64,000 bases of DNA from Liolophura sinensis (Eukaryota > Mollusca > Polyplacophora > Chitonida > Chitonidae). Made by a program: the position numbers and the translations under genes. The notes under the pieces were generated by a model, which had not been told where the DNA came from, did not search any database, and saw only the letters and a list, made by a program, of their open reading frames with translations. The DNA lies in assembly GCF_032854445.1 (NCBI RefSeq), contig NC_088303.1, forward strand, positions 11,539,501 through 11,603,500. Reading direction: 5' to 3'. Below are positions 35,501 to 46,415 of the stretch, in pieces; position 1 is the first letter of the stretch, and the number at the start of each line of letters is the position of its first letter.

Positions 35501-38500
35501 GTGTGAAGTACTCACATTTAGAAAGCACATTTCTTTTTCGTTTTCGAAATTAGGAATTCAGCCAGACACTGTTTCAAAGAATTAAATGAATCATTAGATT
35601 GCTTGACTGATTTAAACTGAATATTTGTTGACTTGTAGACTGATGGTATGGCTTGTCCCCTGTGTGCTGTGACCTTCAGTATGGAGAATATTGAGGCTCA
35701 TGCCTCAGCCTGTAACGGAGTACCACCAGGTAAGGCTTCTCACCTATACATAGGACGGTGCTTGTGTCATAGGCTGATGGTATGACTTGTCCCCTGTGTG
35801 CTGTGACCTTCAGTATGGAGAATATTGAGGCTCATGCCTCAGCCTGTAACGGAGTACCACCAGGTAAGGCTTCTCACCTATACATAGGACGGTGCTTGTG
35901 TCATAGGCTGATGGTATGACTTGTCCTCTGTGTGCTGTGACCTTGAGTATGGAGAGTATTGAGGCTCATGCCTCAGCCTGTAATGGATTACCACCAGGTA
36001 AGGCTTCTCACCTATACATAGGACGGTGCTTGTGTCATAGGCTGATGGTATGACTTGTCCCCTGTGTGCTGTGACCTTCAGTATGGAGAGTATTGAGGCT
36101 CATGCCTCAGCCTGTAACGGGGTACCACCAGGTAAGGCTTCTCACCTATACATAGGACGGTGCTTGTGTCATAGGCTGATGGTATGACTTGTCCCCTGTG
36201 TGCTGTGGCCTTCAGAATGGAGAGTATTGAGGCTCATGCCTCAGCCTGTAACGGGGTACCACCAGGTAAGGCTTCTCACCTATACATAGGACGGTGCTTG
36301 TGTCATAGGCTGATGGTATGACTTGTCCCCTGTGTGCTGTGACCTTCAGTATGGAGAATATTGAGGCTCATGCCTCAGCCTGTAACGGGGTACCACCAGG
36401 TAAGGCTTCTCACCTATACATAGGACGGTGCTTGTGTCATAGGCTGATGACTTGTCCTCTATGTGCTGTGACCTTCAGTATGGAGAATATTGAGGCTCAT
36501 GCCTCAGTCTGTAACAGATTACCACCAGGTAAGGCTTCTCACCTATACATAGGACAGTGCTTGTGTCATAGGCTGGTGGTATGACTTGTCCTCTGTGTGC
36601 TGTGACCTTGAGTATGGAGAGTATTGAGGCTCATGCCTCAGCCTGTAACGGAGTACCACCAGGTAAGGCTTCTCACCTATACATAGGACGGTGCTTGTGT
36701 CATAGGCTGATGGTATGACTTGTCCCCTGTGTGCTGTGACCTTCAGCATGGAGAATATTGAGGCTCATGCCTCAGCCTGTAACGGAGTACCACCAGGTAA
36801 GGCTTCTCACCTATACATAGGACGGTGCTTGTGTCATAGGCTGGTGGTATGACTTGTCCTCTGTGTGCTGTGACCTTTAGTATGGGGAATATGGAGGCTC
36901 ATGCCTCAGTCTGTAACAGATTACCACCAGGTAAGGCTTCTCACCTATACATAGGACGGTGCTTGTGTCATAGGCTGGTGGTATGACTTGTCCCCTGTGT
37001 GCTGTGACCTTGAGTATGGGGAATATTGAGGCTCATGCCTCAGCCTGTAATGGATTACCACCAGGTAAGGCTTCTAACCTATACATAGGACGGTGCTTGT
37101 GTCATAGGCTGGTGGTATGACTTGTCCCCTGTGTGCTGTGACCTTGAGTATGGGGAATATTGAGGCTCATGCCTCAGCCTGTAACGGATTACCACCAGGT
37201 AAGGCTTCTAACCTATACATAGGACGGTGCTTGTGTCATAGGCTGGTGGTATGACTTGTCCCCTGTGTGCTGTGACCTTGAGTATGGGGAATATTGAGGC
37301 TCATGCCTCAGCCTGTAACGGATTACCACCAGGTAAGGCTTCTAACCTATACATAGGACGGTGCTTGTGTCATAGGCTGGTGGTATGACTTGTCCACTGT
37401 GTGCTGTGACCTTGAGTATGGGGAATATTGAGGCTCATGCCTCAGTTTGTAACAGAGCACCACCAGGTAAGGCTCCTCACTTGTGCATACGACAACGCTT
37501 TTGTTGCAAACTGAGGGTATGGCTTGTCCCCTGTGAGCTGTGACCTTCAGTATGGAGAGTATTGAGGCTCGAGGCTCATGCTTCAGTCTGTAAAAGAGTA
37601 CCACCAGATAAGGCTTCTCATCCATACATAGGACGGTGCTTGTGTCATAGGCTGATGGTATGGCTTGTCCCCTGTGAGCTGTGACCTTCAGTATGGAGAG
37701 TATTGAGGCTCGAGGCTCATGCTTCAGTCTGTAAAAGAGTACCACCAGATAAGGCTTCTCATCCATACATAGGACGGTGCTTGTGTCATAGGCTGATGGT
37801 ATGTCTTATCCCCTGTGAGCTGTAACCTTCAGGGTTGATGGAAGTGGCCCACTATATTACACATTTTACAGCAATTCATGGATTTACATAATTGAAATCT
37901 GAAAGTGTTGAAACCCCCCAAAGGTGTGTCTGACAAGAGGACTACCTAAGTTTACTCTAAGTGTTCACACAGGGGCTTGTCTGTAGTGTGTTGGAGGAGA
38001 GCTGACTCTGATCTGTTTTTCATACAGGGTGTCCAGGACACATGAGGTGCTGGTTCAAATCCGGCCTGGGACAGGGAATTTTTAGATACAACAGCTTGAA
38101 CTGCTGTGTATATTGCAATATATAGTGTTCGTATTTGTATGTCGCAGGTGGGAAACTTTGTAAGTAACTTTTCAAGGATTGGTGGTTTTGCACTGGTTTT
38201 CCCCACCCATAAGTCAAAGAATGGTGGTTTTGCACTGCTTTTCCTCACCCATAAGTCAAGAATTGGCGGTTTTGCACTGCTTTTCCCCACCCATAAGTCA
38301 AGGATTGGTGGTCTGCACTGCTTTTCCCCACCCATAAGTCAAGGATTGGTGGTTTTACACTGGTTTTCCCCACCCATAAGATGGAACCGCCATAAACTTG
38401 TATGGTGGGGAAGCCTCCATGCCCGACGGGGTTAGCACGCCTGTGCGGCGCAATGACCCAAGAGCCTCTCACCAATGTGGTTGCTGTGAGTTTAAGTCCA

Positions 38501-41500
38501 CTCATACTGGCTTCCTCTCCACCCATTGGAAGGTCTGTCAGCAATCTGCAGATGGCCTGGTGTTTCACCCGGGCTCTGCCCGGTTTCCTGCCACCATAAT
38601 GCTGGCCACTGTTAGTGAGTACCGATACGGCATAAAACACCAATCAAATGAACAAAATTGTATGGCTATAGTTTAAACAACAGGTATATAAATAAATAAA
38701 GTACTGGTATGGTATGTTTGAAAATCCCAGGTCATTCTACCTAAATCCAGTATATGTAACCTGCCCTGAGCAAGATCAGGACATTACTCTGGTGGCACAG
38801 TGTTAGAGACTTGGCACATTATTAAACACTGAGACAGTTGTGTTTATTTCGTACTAGGTGATCAGGGTGAGGGTGGAGAAGAGAGAGCTGAGGACTGGAG
38901 GTTTGCGCTAGGCCAACAGGATAACACTGGGGATGGGTAAGACACTGTATGGGGGTTTCAGGTGGCTGTCTCATGACTCTCTGGGGAAAGGTATATGTAC
39001 ATGGCTAAAAGGCTTAAAGTGAAATCCTAAAATCAGGCTGCATTTGGTTCAGTAGCTTATGTGAATAGTACACTGTTTGCATTAAAATAGGCATGGTGTA
39101 AAACAGTTATATGAGAAGATCTTTGTGAGGTGTACATGTAAGCCTGTGCTGGGCTACATGTGAAGACTGAGACAAGACAAGATAGGTTTCTTATGGATAA
39201 CAACTTCTTGTTTATGAAACGACGTTTCGATGCCGATGCTAGCATCATTTTCAAGCATCAGTACTAGCATCAGTAAAAAAGCAGAGTTTATATATGTACA
39301 GCCTGAGATACAAGTGTCAAAGAGAGATAACAGAGTTCAAAGGATTAACAAAGTATTAAACAAAAGATTCAGGACTCAGAACACCCTGAAAAACCACGTT
39401 CAAGCTAATGGAAGGAACATGTCCACGCCCAAGACTACCCCACATGGCGTCGTATACCAGATACAATGCAGCTGTAACCAGTACCACATTGGTGAGTCCT
39501 GTCGACCCTTAGACAAACGTATTAAAGAACACCAGACCTCAGTCAGAAATCAGACTCAAAATCCGTCATTTCAGACCACATCAAAACCCAACTCACTCAA
39601 TCAACTGGAACAATATCAAGACCCTGAACACCAACTTACATCACTGTAAACAAAGAAAACTACAAGAATCCCTGCAGATTAGACGCCTTAATCCAGCCCT
39701 CAATAGAGACACCGGTATCTACCTGCTTATGATCTGTTAATCCTCTAGCAACCCCACAGAGCCTAATCCGATTAGAGAAATTTTATTCTACTATGTTAAC
39801 TGATTTATTTTAGATAAGCTTTTCCATCCATAAGAAACCTATCTTGTCTTGTTTGAGTCTATTATAAAAATGCGCAGTGCATTCAGTAACCCTATCTACT
39901 CGACTCGAACACACAGACCCTCTCTTCAGATCTCTGAATATTTTACTGGTAAAATTCTCTACCCTTCAGTCTTCTTTATTAATCGCTCATAAATATATAT
40001 ATCACCCCTATAAAATACCCTGAAACATGTTTTGAAAACAATCAGATATACACAATTATCCAACAAGAACTCCACTCTTCCAACCTGTCTCTCTACTCAT
40101 TTCGAAGTATGATCCCCCAGGAATGGAACAGGCTCCCGATTTCTCTAAAATGTATTGACTTTCTCTTTTTAAGTCCAAAATAAAAGATTACTTGATGAAA
40201 CATTCTTGACTTATTTACAAACATGTAAATGTCTCACAGCAATGCACCATAGCATTTCTTTTGGCACGTGACACTGCTTTGTGTTTTTCTTAAATATGTT
40301 ATTATTTACTTATAATTCACCTACAACCAACGCCATTTTACGTACTTGTACTTCCTCGGGATAGATCAAGACTTTTGTGACTTTATTCCCGCCATGCTTT
40401 ATTTTCTGTAAACATGTTTTGTAATTATATTTATGGTGAATAAATACAGTACATTTGTTTATCCTTTGTTTAATACTTTGTTATTCCTTTGAACTCTGTT
40501 ATCTCTCTTTGACATTTGTATCTCAGGCATGTAATATATAAACTCTGCTTTTCTACTAATGTCAACCACTTAAAAATGATGCTAGTATCGCCATCGAAAT
40601 GTCGTGTGCTTAATAAACAAGAAATTGTTATCCATAAGAAAATTATCTTGTCTTAGCTCAACTCTCTACTTCTAAATGCCATTGAAAGAAGTCATATAAA
40701 GACTGACTCACACAAAAAATGGTGTGATATAGTTGGGCAAGTAGAGCAAGTCTACAATCTGCTCCCATGGGCTGTACACGTATTCAACAATAAGAAGTGG
40801 CTTTTTCTGATACGTTCAGAGATAAGAATTTTCTCATTTGTTATGCAGGTCTTTTGAATAGCTGGTTTGGCATGAATGTCCTTTTGTTTAGCCTGCATGT
40901 ATTCTGAACTCCCATTGGCTATGATACAATGTACCAAACAAATCAGTCATCGATTTGCTAATACAGGTTTTTTGGTGCGTTCTTATGTTATTGTTTAGTG
41001 AGGAAGAAAGCTGCTATATCTGTGATGGTGTCTTCACTAAGGGGGAGGAGTACCAAAGACATGTGGATGAGTGCCTGGCAGAGGCACGGAGACAGCAGGA
41101 GCAGCTGGAGAAGGGGCCAAAGGCCAGGAGAGGCAGGGCCACCAGGAGTAGACCAGTCAGAGAGGCGAAGGATGGTAAGGAGGCTCTGTGGAAAGGTGAC
41201 AAGTACAAACCTTGACACCAGCATGAGAATAAGACTAATTCTTTATCACAGACACTGAGTAGAAACCAGTGACGAAAGAAAATTGTTGTCTTTTTTTTGT
41301 TTATCTGTATTTAAGTCATTGGAATGCGTCATAAGTTGTTGCTTGGGTGTCATGTTTTCTCTTGAGTTGTTTTCAGATTCAGTTTCCATTGCCAATGAAC
41401 CAACAGATTACACCCTGTCTCTTCTTGAATTCCATTTTAACCTCATTACAATCTTTGCTTTCTTGTCTACCTGGGGCTAGCTTTTTGACCGCAATGTGTC

Positions 41501-43280
41501 ACAATGTTAATCTTGTATGATAGTTCGTCATGGTTTGCTGTTAGTTTGTTGCACGTCTCCATTTTCGTGTCAAGTGAGATATATTCTCAAGATTTAGAGA
41601 TCTTTAAGCTTGAGGAATCTTTGAAATATCATGAATTATCATATATTAGTCGTAGTTTGAACCCAAGAGCGTTGTGATGTATTTGTATTTGGATGTGAAC
41701 AAATTGTCGTCGTGATAGGTGAGATGTTCATACGATTAAAACAACACACTTAAATGTTCATGGTTTAGTTGTTATGCCATTGTGACAAACTCGTGGAATA
41801 TTCTCTAAATGTAGTGTGTAAATGTTCTTCAATCACTCACAATTCTAACACATATGCCAAATCAGTACTACATGGAGAATAGAGACTTCTATAGTCTGCT
41901 TCATATATGTATATCACAGTGCATAAGCAGTGAACTTTCTCACACAATTGAACATTGTTGTCAAGGAGCTTTGTAGTAGTGTTCGGCAGGGTTGTTATAT
42001 GAAGGTGTCATGTATTAGATACAAATAATGGCTTCATTCAGTTTGTATATGCTGTGATAACTGCCGTAAAATGGGAAGTGTCCACTGTTTTTGGATACCT
42101 CCTTTTTTTCATGATATTTCACACATTATGATATATTGCCGTCAACATTCTGAAAGTGGGCAAGTAAGCTTGCTTTGTTCCTGATCTGTTTGCACACACA
42201 CTAAGCCTGATATGCTGTTGTGTTTTAAGTGCACAGGTGTCTGCTTTATGTTTTGCTTGTTTCGTTATTGTTCACACCTGTTCAACTTCATGTGATTCTT
42301 AGAGGTAGACGGTGGTAACCAAGGCAACCAAGATGTCACCCACAAGAAACGCAAGGTCGAGTGAGTGCGTGTTACTTTTGTTCCTCTCTTTTTTCTGTTT
42401 TCATGTGCAGGAAATCCTTTAAATTATTGTCATGCTCTGAAGTTAGAAAAACTAATCTAACCAAGAGCATATTGCATGATCATTGTGTATGTAAAGTGTA
42501 ACAACAAGGATCTAAAAGTTTTTCAAACCATAATTGTTCACTTTGATGCAGCCATACCTAGAGCCATTTTGGCTCCCAAAGGTTTTGGCATTTTATAAAC
42601 TTTCTTCATGCACAGTCACAATGGAACCTTTAATAAAAGTCTGGGATCAGAATCATCAATTTTTTGTCTAGATATGACCGTGAACCCACTCCAATGAGGT
42701 CACTTTTTTAATCTCAGCTGTTGCAAAGTTTGGCTCATGTGAAAGCCTCTGCAGCTGCACATCCACACTTGTTATACATAACATAGTAGATCTGACAGAA
42801 AAGCTTTAACAAATGTTGTGGTTACATGTGCATGTATATGCTACTGTCTCTGTGAGTACGACAATCGGTGTACTCTTATTTTTGTGTAGCAATGCTGATG
42901 TGTTAAAATGGCTGATGTGTTACAGGACTGGATTAGAAGTGACAGGCCAGGAGGCGACTGCCAGTAGCCAGTGCTTCTCGACCAGTGAGTCTGAGAGAGA
43001 GTCTGACACAGACGAGTCCAGGGACAGCAGTGAAAGACCCAGAGTTGTGCCAGCACCTAGACATAAGCCAGGCACAGACATCGACTTCAGCACTGTCAGC
43101 AACTCCCCTATCAAAACCTTCCGTAAGATAGGCCAGCTAGAGGACTGTCTTATAGACTTTAACAACCAGTTCAAAAAGTCTGACAAGATTAAAAGAAAAC
43201 GAGCGAAGACAAGGACAAAAAGGAAGGGACGAACAGGGAGAAGAAAAGGATCGAGGTGCAAGAAAACTGTTAAGACGTAG
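23511..43280 (+). CDS. UIMC1: RAP80 / UIMC1 homologue, BRCA1-A complex ubiquitin reader
   Basis: Coding exons: 23511-23630, 24437-24524, 24910-24962, 25204-25506, 25960-26229, 27038-27237, 27544-27658, 27765-27850, 29033-29048, 30001-31923, 35639-35729, 38858-38936, 40999-41174, 42303-42360, 42926-43280. All phases agree: 3933 nt, about 1310 aa (human is about 720). In order: acidic N-terminus; UIM-like 'MDEEEKIELA' at about 78; SQ/TQ cluster at 189-278; Abraxas-interacting region at about 420-470 ('CNHYTDVIFQLFEAYRMKL', 'WGEPV'); a long acidic/Ser linker; zinc finger 1 (C1064, C1067, H1079, C1083); zinc finger 2 (C1120, C1123, H1135, C1139); and C-terminal 'NSPIKTFRKIGQLEDCLIDF' plus a basic tail, as in vertebrate RAP80. 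The family binds K63-linked ubiquitin at DNA breaks and recruits BRCA1-A in the nucleus. The exon at 23493 is open upstream of Met 23511, so more N-terminal sequence is possible. Exon 11 lies in a tandem array of copies. Confidence 0.9.
26405..26770 (+). repeat. SINE (ACTCA-tail family) in UIMC1 intron 5
   Basis: It shows the B-box-like 'gggatcaagcctgggtc', then 'gaaaggttagagcaaggaaa', 'gggtgtcagtattatgtga', 'gccttgccactagaagacac' and 'cacacctaatgactccttg'. The terminal ACTCA repeats have decayed. It lies in the intron, about 270 bp before the acceptor at 27036-27037. Confidence 0.7.
27917..28148. repeat. Three-copy tandem repeat, about 70-75-bp unit
   Basis: Three near-identical copies of 'ttgttgttagttggtgggg', 'gtaactgtaaccatgtag', 'acaggctatctagtgtcaag', 'tgcagccatacattg', with a G-run of variable length. 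It lies in UIMC1 intron 8, just upstream of a SINE. Confidence 0.85.
28145..28290 (+). repeat. SINE (AAATA-tail family)
   Basis: Blocks 'ggaagatctgccagcaatgt', 'ggttttcatccaccataatg', 'gaaatattcttgattatggc' and the 'caccaatcaaataaataaat' tail identify the family. The tRNA-like head is missing. Confidence 0.75.
28428..28580 (-). repeat. SINE, reversed (AAATA-tail family)
   Basis: Starts with the reversed tail 'ttatttatttatttatttg' and runs through 'acgccgtgctcaagaatatt', 'gcattatggtggaaggaaac' and 'ccatccacaggttgctgat', the reverse complement of the family blocks. Confidence 0.75.
28715..28860 (-). repeat. SINE, reversed (AAATA-tail family)
   Basis: A third family copy within 600 bp, again reversed: 'tatttgtttgatcggtgttt', 'caccgtacttaagaatattt', 'gcattatagtgggagaaaat', 'atctgtaggttgctggct'. 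It lies about 170 bp before the 16-nt microexon of UIMC1. Confidence 0.7.
29430..29585 (+). repeat. SINE (AAATA-tail family) with tRNA-like head
   Basis: The head 'ggccgcatggcctagaggtt', then 'agcatgctagcccagcggg', is A-box-like. It is followed directly by 'gtttcctcccaccataatgt', 'ggaatattcttgattaaggc' and 'aataaataaatgaataaag'. The middle third is deleted relative to 51083-51300. Confidence 0.75.
32215..35130. repeat. Higher-order minisatellite in UIMC1 intron 10
   Basis: About 2.9 kb built from an approximately 18-bp core 'ggtctgatgtatgagt' with variant linkers. Between 32400 and 33240 the marker 'agtaatggtg' recurs at steps alternating near 117 and 99 bp, so a higher-order unit gains or loses one 18-bp core. 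After 33240 the array is more irregular, with 'tagctaga', 'agacatggtg' and 'aggcatagtg' linkers. Core units are mostly multiples of 3, which leaves a 554-codon minus-strand frame from 33930 that encodes only a repeated HQTRPDSYIRPD-type peptide. This is not credible as a gene. Confidence 0.9.
35639..37835 (+). repeat. Tandem array of UIMC1 zinc-finger-1 exon, about 17 copies of 134 bp
   Basis: Copy 1 (35639-35729) is the exon that fits the gene model. Exon-like copies follow at 35773, 35907, 36041, 36175, 36309, 36443, 36572, 36706, 36840, 36974, 37108, 37242 and 37376, each 91 nt with an AG before and GTAAGG after, and each keeping CPLC-x11-H-x3-C. Copy 7 (36443-36528) has a 5-nt deletion that shifts the frame. 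Copies 15 (37510) and 16 (37651) have a 7-nt duplication and a GT-to-AT donor change; copy 15 also lacks the acceptor AG. Copy 17 (37792) breaks off at about 37835. Protein variants occur at FSMEN / LSMES / FRMES / LSMGN / FSMGN and NGV / NGL / NRL / NRA. Spacer introns are 43 nt. Confidence 0.93.
38170..38390. repeat. Minisatellite, about 42-bp unit, 5 copies
   Basis: Repeats of 'aaggattggtggttttgcac', 'tggttttccccacccataag', 'tc' in UIMC1 intron 11, directly upstream of a SINE. Copies vary at tgg/tgc and aagg/aaga. Confidence 0.8.
38395..38665 (+). repeat. SINE (AAATA-tail family), nearly full length
   Basis: Runs from 'ggttagcacgcctgtgcgg' (tRNA-like) through 'caatgacccaagagcctctc', 'accaatgtggttgctgtgag', 'tttaagtccactcatactgg', 'ggaaggtctgtcagcaatct' and 'cggtttcctgccaccataat' to 'cggcataaaacaccaatcaa'. 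It matches 51083-51300 block for block. Confidence 0.85.
39171..40660 (+). mobile_element. Degenerate Penelope-like element with GIY-YIG fragment
   Basis: A frame at 39230-39649 encodes 'HGVVYQIQCSCNQYHIGES' followed by 'CRPLDKRIKEHQTSVRNQ', the GIY-YIG endonuclease region found in Penelope-like retroelements (GVVY ... YHIG ... Arg ... KEH). The reverse-transcriptase part is not recognisable. About 190 bp at 39171-39365 is repeated inverted at about 40455-40660 ('cttatggataacaacttctt' pairs with 'aagaaattgttatccataag', and further in 'caaagagagataacagagtt' with 'aactctgttatctctctttg'). A shorter extra inverted copy lies at 39827-39855. The whole lies in UIMC1 intron 12 and is defective. Confidence 0.75.
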
Positions 43281-43469
43281 CTGGAGATTAAACACTAAAT
43301 TGCTGCCAGTACTGTTGGCATATGCCATTGCTATGTCTTGTACTTCGTTTGGGTTTTTTTTGTCTGATGACTTAGTGTTTCTCTGGTACATAGCATGGCC
43401 AGTTGACTTAAATCAGAAAAAAATATCAGTGTTTTTGGCCTTTACACACCTAGCATGCAAGATCAACAG

Positions 43470-43600
43470 GTATTGTTCCCCTGGGCTTGGCCCGGTTTCC
43501 TCCCACCATAATGCTGGGCGCCGTCGTATAAGTGAAATATTCTTGAGTACGGCGTAAAACACCAATCAAATAAATAAATAAATAAATAAACAGGTATTGT
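43470..43600 (+). repeat. SINE 3' part (AAATA-tail family)
   Basis: 'ggcccggtttcctcccacca', 'taatgctgggcgccgtcgta', 'taagtgaaatattcttgagt', 'acggcgtaaaacaccaatca' and then (AAAT)n. A flanking 'aacaggtattgt' occurs on both sides (43468 and 43589), consistent with a target-site duplication of about 12 bp. Confidence 0.8.
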
Positions 43601-45344
43601 CATGGTGATGAAGATCTGTACATTACTAGAGTAACTTTGAAACAAACCAACATAGAACAACCACTTGCGGAAGTATGTCAACATTTGGGGTCTACATATT
43701 CATGTAGAATGTGCCTTTGCTGAAGTCCCTTTGCTTCATTTTCCTACTTGCATTAGGTTTAACAGTTTAGGCACATAATGCCTTTAGGTGATGTCCTTCC
43801 TGCCATTTACAAAGCTGTCCAAAAAGAACTTTCTTGTTTTTTCTTGTACATGTAGCAGTTCACACTTTTCAGCACTTTAGTGGAACATAAGCACTTTAGT
43901 AGAACATAAGCAGTGCAACGTTATAACAGAAAATGTGTTCTTTACTGCTATTTGAACCAGCCTTGTTGCAGATTGCTTGTGAAAGGCATTTCAAAATTTC
44001 ACAGTTTAATTTAAGAAGATATTCCCCTTTCCAACATCAGCCAGCAGCATAGTATGTTGAAATTGTCCCGGTTCTCACATTGTTTTCTGTGTGTGAAAAG
44101 GGCAGTGATGCTGTGAATAGTAGGCCTGCAAGTATTTAGAGCAGTCCATTGTCAACTTTTCACACATTGCTTTAGACACAAACAGAACCTTGTGTAATAA
44201 AAACAACATTATGAACCTATGAATGAGCCTAAGTGAGTTTGGAATGACCTTGACCTGTACAACTGAGGTTTATGTATACTTCAGTTGGTATGCATGGTAT
44301 GTTGTCAGATTATATGATGCAGTTGGCAGATATCTACACCTATGAATTATGTGGACTGCACCCAGAGGGCCCCCATCTCTCTTTGGAAGTGCAAGCACAC
44401 TCCTTTGACCACTATGTTTTTGTTTTCCCACCTTTTCTTAACACTGAAGGAATGTGTATGATCCTGTATGTACTACTTGTATGTAGTAAGTTCTGATGCT
44501 CTGTAACTTCACAAGTACATGATATTTTTACAGGGTTTGTTCTTTTGTTTGTCTTTTTGTATTTCACACTGTCAAAAAGATTGTTCTAATTTCAGTAGGT
44601 GCAAGGTGTAGGGGAACGTTCATGAAACCCTCGCTATTCTGATTCTGTGAATGAAGAGACTATCTGTATAGGAAGTGGTTTGTGACATCAGCTTGATTGA
44701 AATAGTGCTAAATGGACTTGTTAAGGTCAAAAGGTGAATGATATGCTTGGAATAGATGTATGATAAAATTTTATTTGTACATTGAAAATGTACTGCTTAT
44801 AGGGAAATTTACCTGGTTGACACATAATTGATCAATACTTTTGGTTACTGTTATTCTGTTAATGATTTCTCTTTATTATTATAAAGTGATCTTGCTGCTA
44901 TAAGCCCCTGAAGTTATGGTACAAATGGTTACCATGGCAACCTGTAACCATGGGTGTTCTATCACTATTGCATGATAAGCAATGCTACATGTGCGTGTTC
45001 CTTGTTAAGCATTCCTTTGGCAATCTTCACTGGTTGAAAACATCTTGTGACCATATGTGATCAGTGGTGTGGAAAAGACTATTGAAAACCTGGTTACGAC
45101 CAGATTAAGACAGCAGCGTTGGTGTATTTACAGTGTGACATGGGCTAAAATGGAATGCCAATCCTATACTACGTATGCCATAAATATATCCATCAGCAAG
45201 CCATTGCTAGGCCATGCTTAACATCAGTGTGTAGAGAATATTATCTGATCACATCTTCTGGATTGCTGAATATTGAGATTGTAAAATCTAGCTAAGCCGT
45301 CCTGTACAAACATAAAGTCAAGATCTATATATAGTAACCAGTTA

Positions 45345-45425
45345 TAACCATAATGCTGGCCCGCCGTTGTACAAGTGAAATATTTTTGAGTATGGTGCGA
45401 AACAGCAATGAAATAAATGAATACA
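45345..45425 (+). repeat. SINE 3' fragment (AAATA-tail family)
   Basis: A short 3' piece: 'ataaccataatgctggcccg', 'gtacaagtgaaatatttttg', then a diverged tail 'gcaatgaaataaatgaat'. Confidence 0.6.
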
Positions 45426-46114
45426 ACCTACCTTGCCTGTACCCTGTGCAGTCGTGTCCTTCAGTACTCGTGCAATAGCTTATGTGATGTGTTCACATGG
45501 GATGGTAGAAGTGATCCCACCAATAAAAATAGAAAATTTCCTGGGATTGACTCCTGTGTTTTATTTCCACAGTTTCTTACAGTATGTTACATCTTTCTGT
45601 TCTGGCACAAAGCAGCAAAGTCAAGGAAATTTATAGAGGCTAGAGGCCTACTGAAGATTTTGGGCAAAAAATACATGGCGCAAATGCAATTCCATTTTTT
45701 GCTGTTCTTTTAGATTAGTAATGAGCCTTGTCTATGCACCGTTGTTACTGTTCAAAATCGGTAATAAAGTTCCTAAAATTGATAAAGCTGGTCAAATAAT
45801 AATAACTTTTTCAAACTTTAGAATCCTTTTAACACTATAAATAGTACAGTTACGGGACTGATATTTGCTGATAGGCATAATTTGAGCTTTTCTTGGCAAG
45901 TCCAGAAAATGTGATTGAAGATGGATTTTTGGCCCAAAATCTCCGGCCAGGTACAGCCTCTTTACAAAATAAGTTATATCTATTTAAATTAATTACGTTT
46001 AACGTAATGGTCAAAAAGTTTCACCAAGGCCTTCAAAAATCAGTGAGCACATCAGTCTGCAAATTCTCGGTCCAAAGTCAGAATTGAACCCGCATTTGTG
46101 TACCTTGTTTTGAT

Positions 46115-46415
46115 TTACATGTATTTATTTGTTGCTTTAAGCCGTACCGGAGAATTTTCATGTTATTGTCACCAAGGCCCTACATGTAGAGTGGGGAATC
46201 CTGAAGATAGAAGGCTGGTGGTCTGGGATGAATGTTAAGACTGTGCAGATGGACATACAAACATCATTGTCACCTCACAAGCAGTATTGAAGGGCAGGGT
46301 AAATAATTCCCTCTCCAAAGACAGGCAGTAACCTGCATTTGTGTGATCCAGCACCTCTGACTAAAAGGCAAGCACCTCTAACCACTAGGCCACGGCCCAT
46401 CCTCACATGTTTGAA
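46115..46415 (-). repeat. tRNA-derived SINE, reversed
   Basis: On the minus strand the head reads 'ccgtggcctagtggttagag' (A-box-like), then 'gctggatcacacaaatgcag'. The opposite end, near 46120, has 'aaataaatac' and 'ccggtacggcttaaagc', a diverged form of the 'cggcgtaaaac' tail. Probably a related subfamily. Confidence 0.6.

Noticed and set aside
36318-36584. 88-codon frame joining two zinc-finger copies by read-through
   Set aside because: It reads through the 43-nt spacer and depends on the 5-nt deletion in copy 7. Unlikely to be translated, though intron retention there would be in frame.
35639-37835. CRISPR-like reading of the regular 134-bp repeats
   Set aside because: The repeats contain a spliced zinc-finger exon of a eukaryotic gene. 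There is no short repeat plus unique spacer pattern and no cas gene.
38030-38090. Possible tRNA gene (good B box 'ggttcaaatcc')
   Set aside because: No matching A box at the right distance and no cloverleaf; more likely a SINE head relic.
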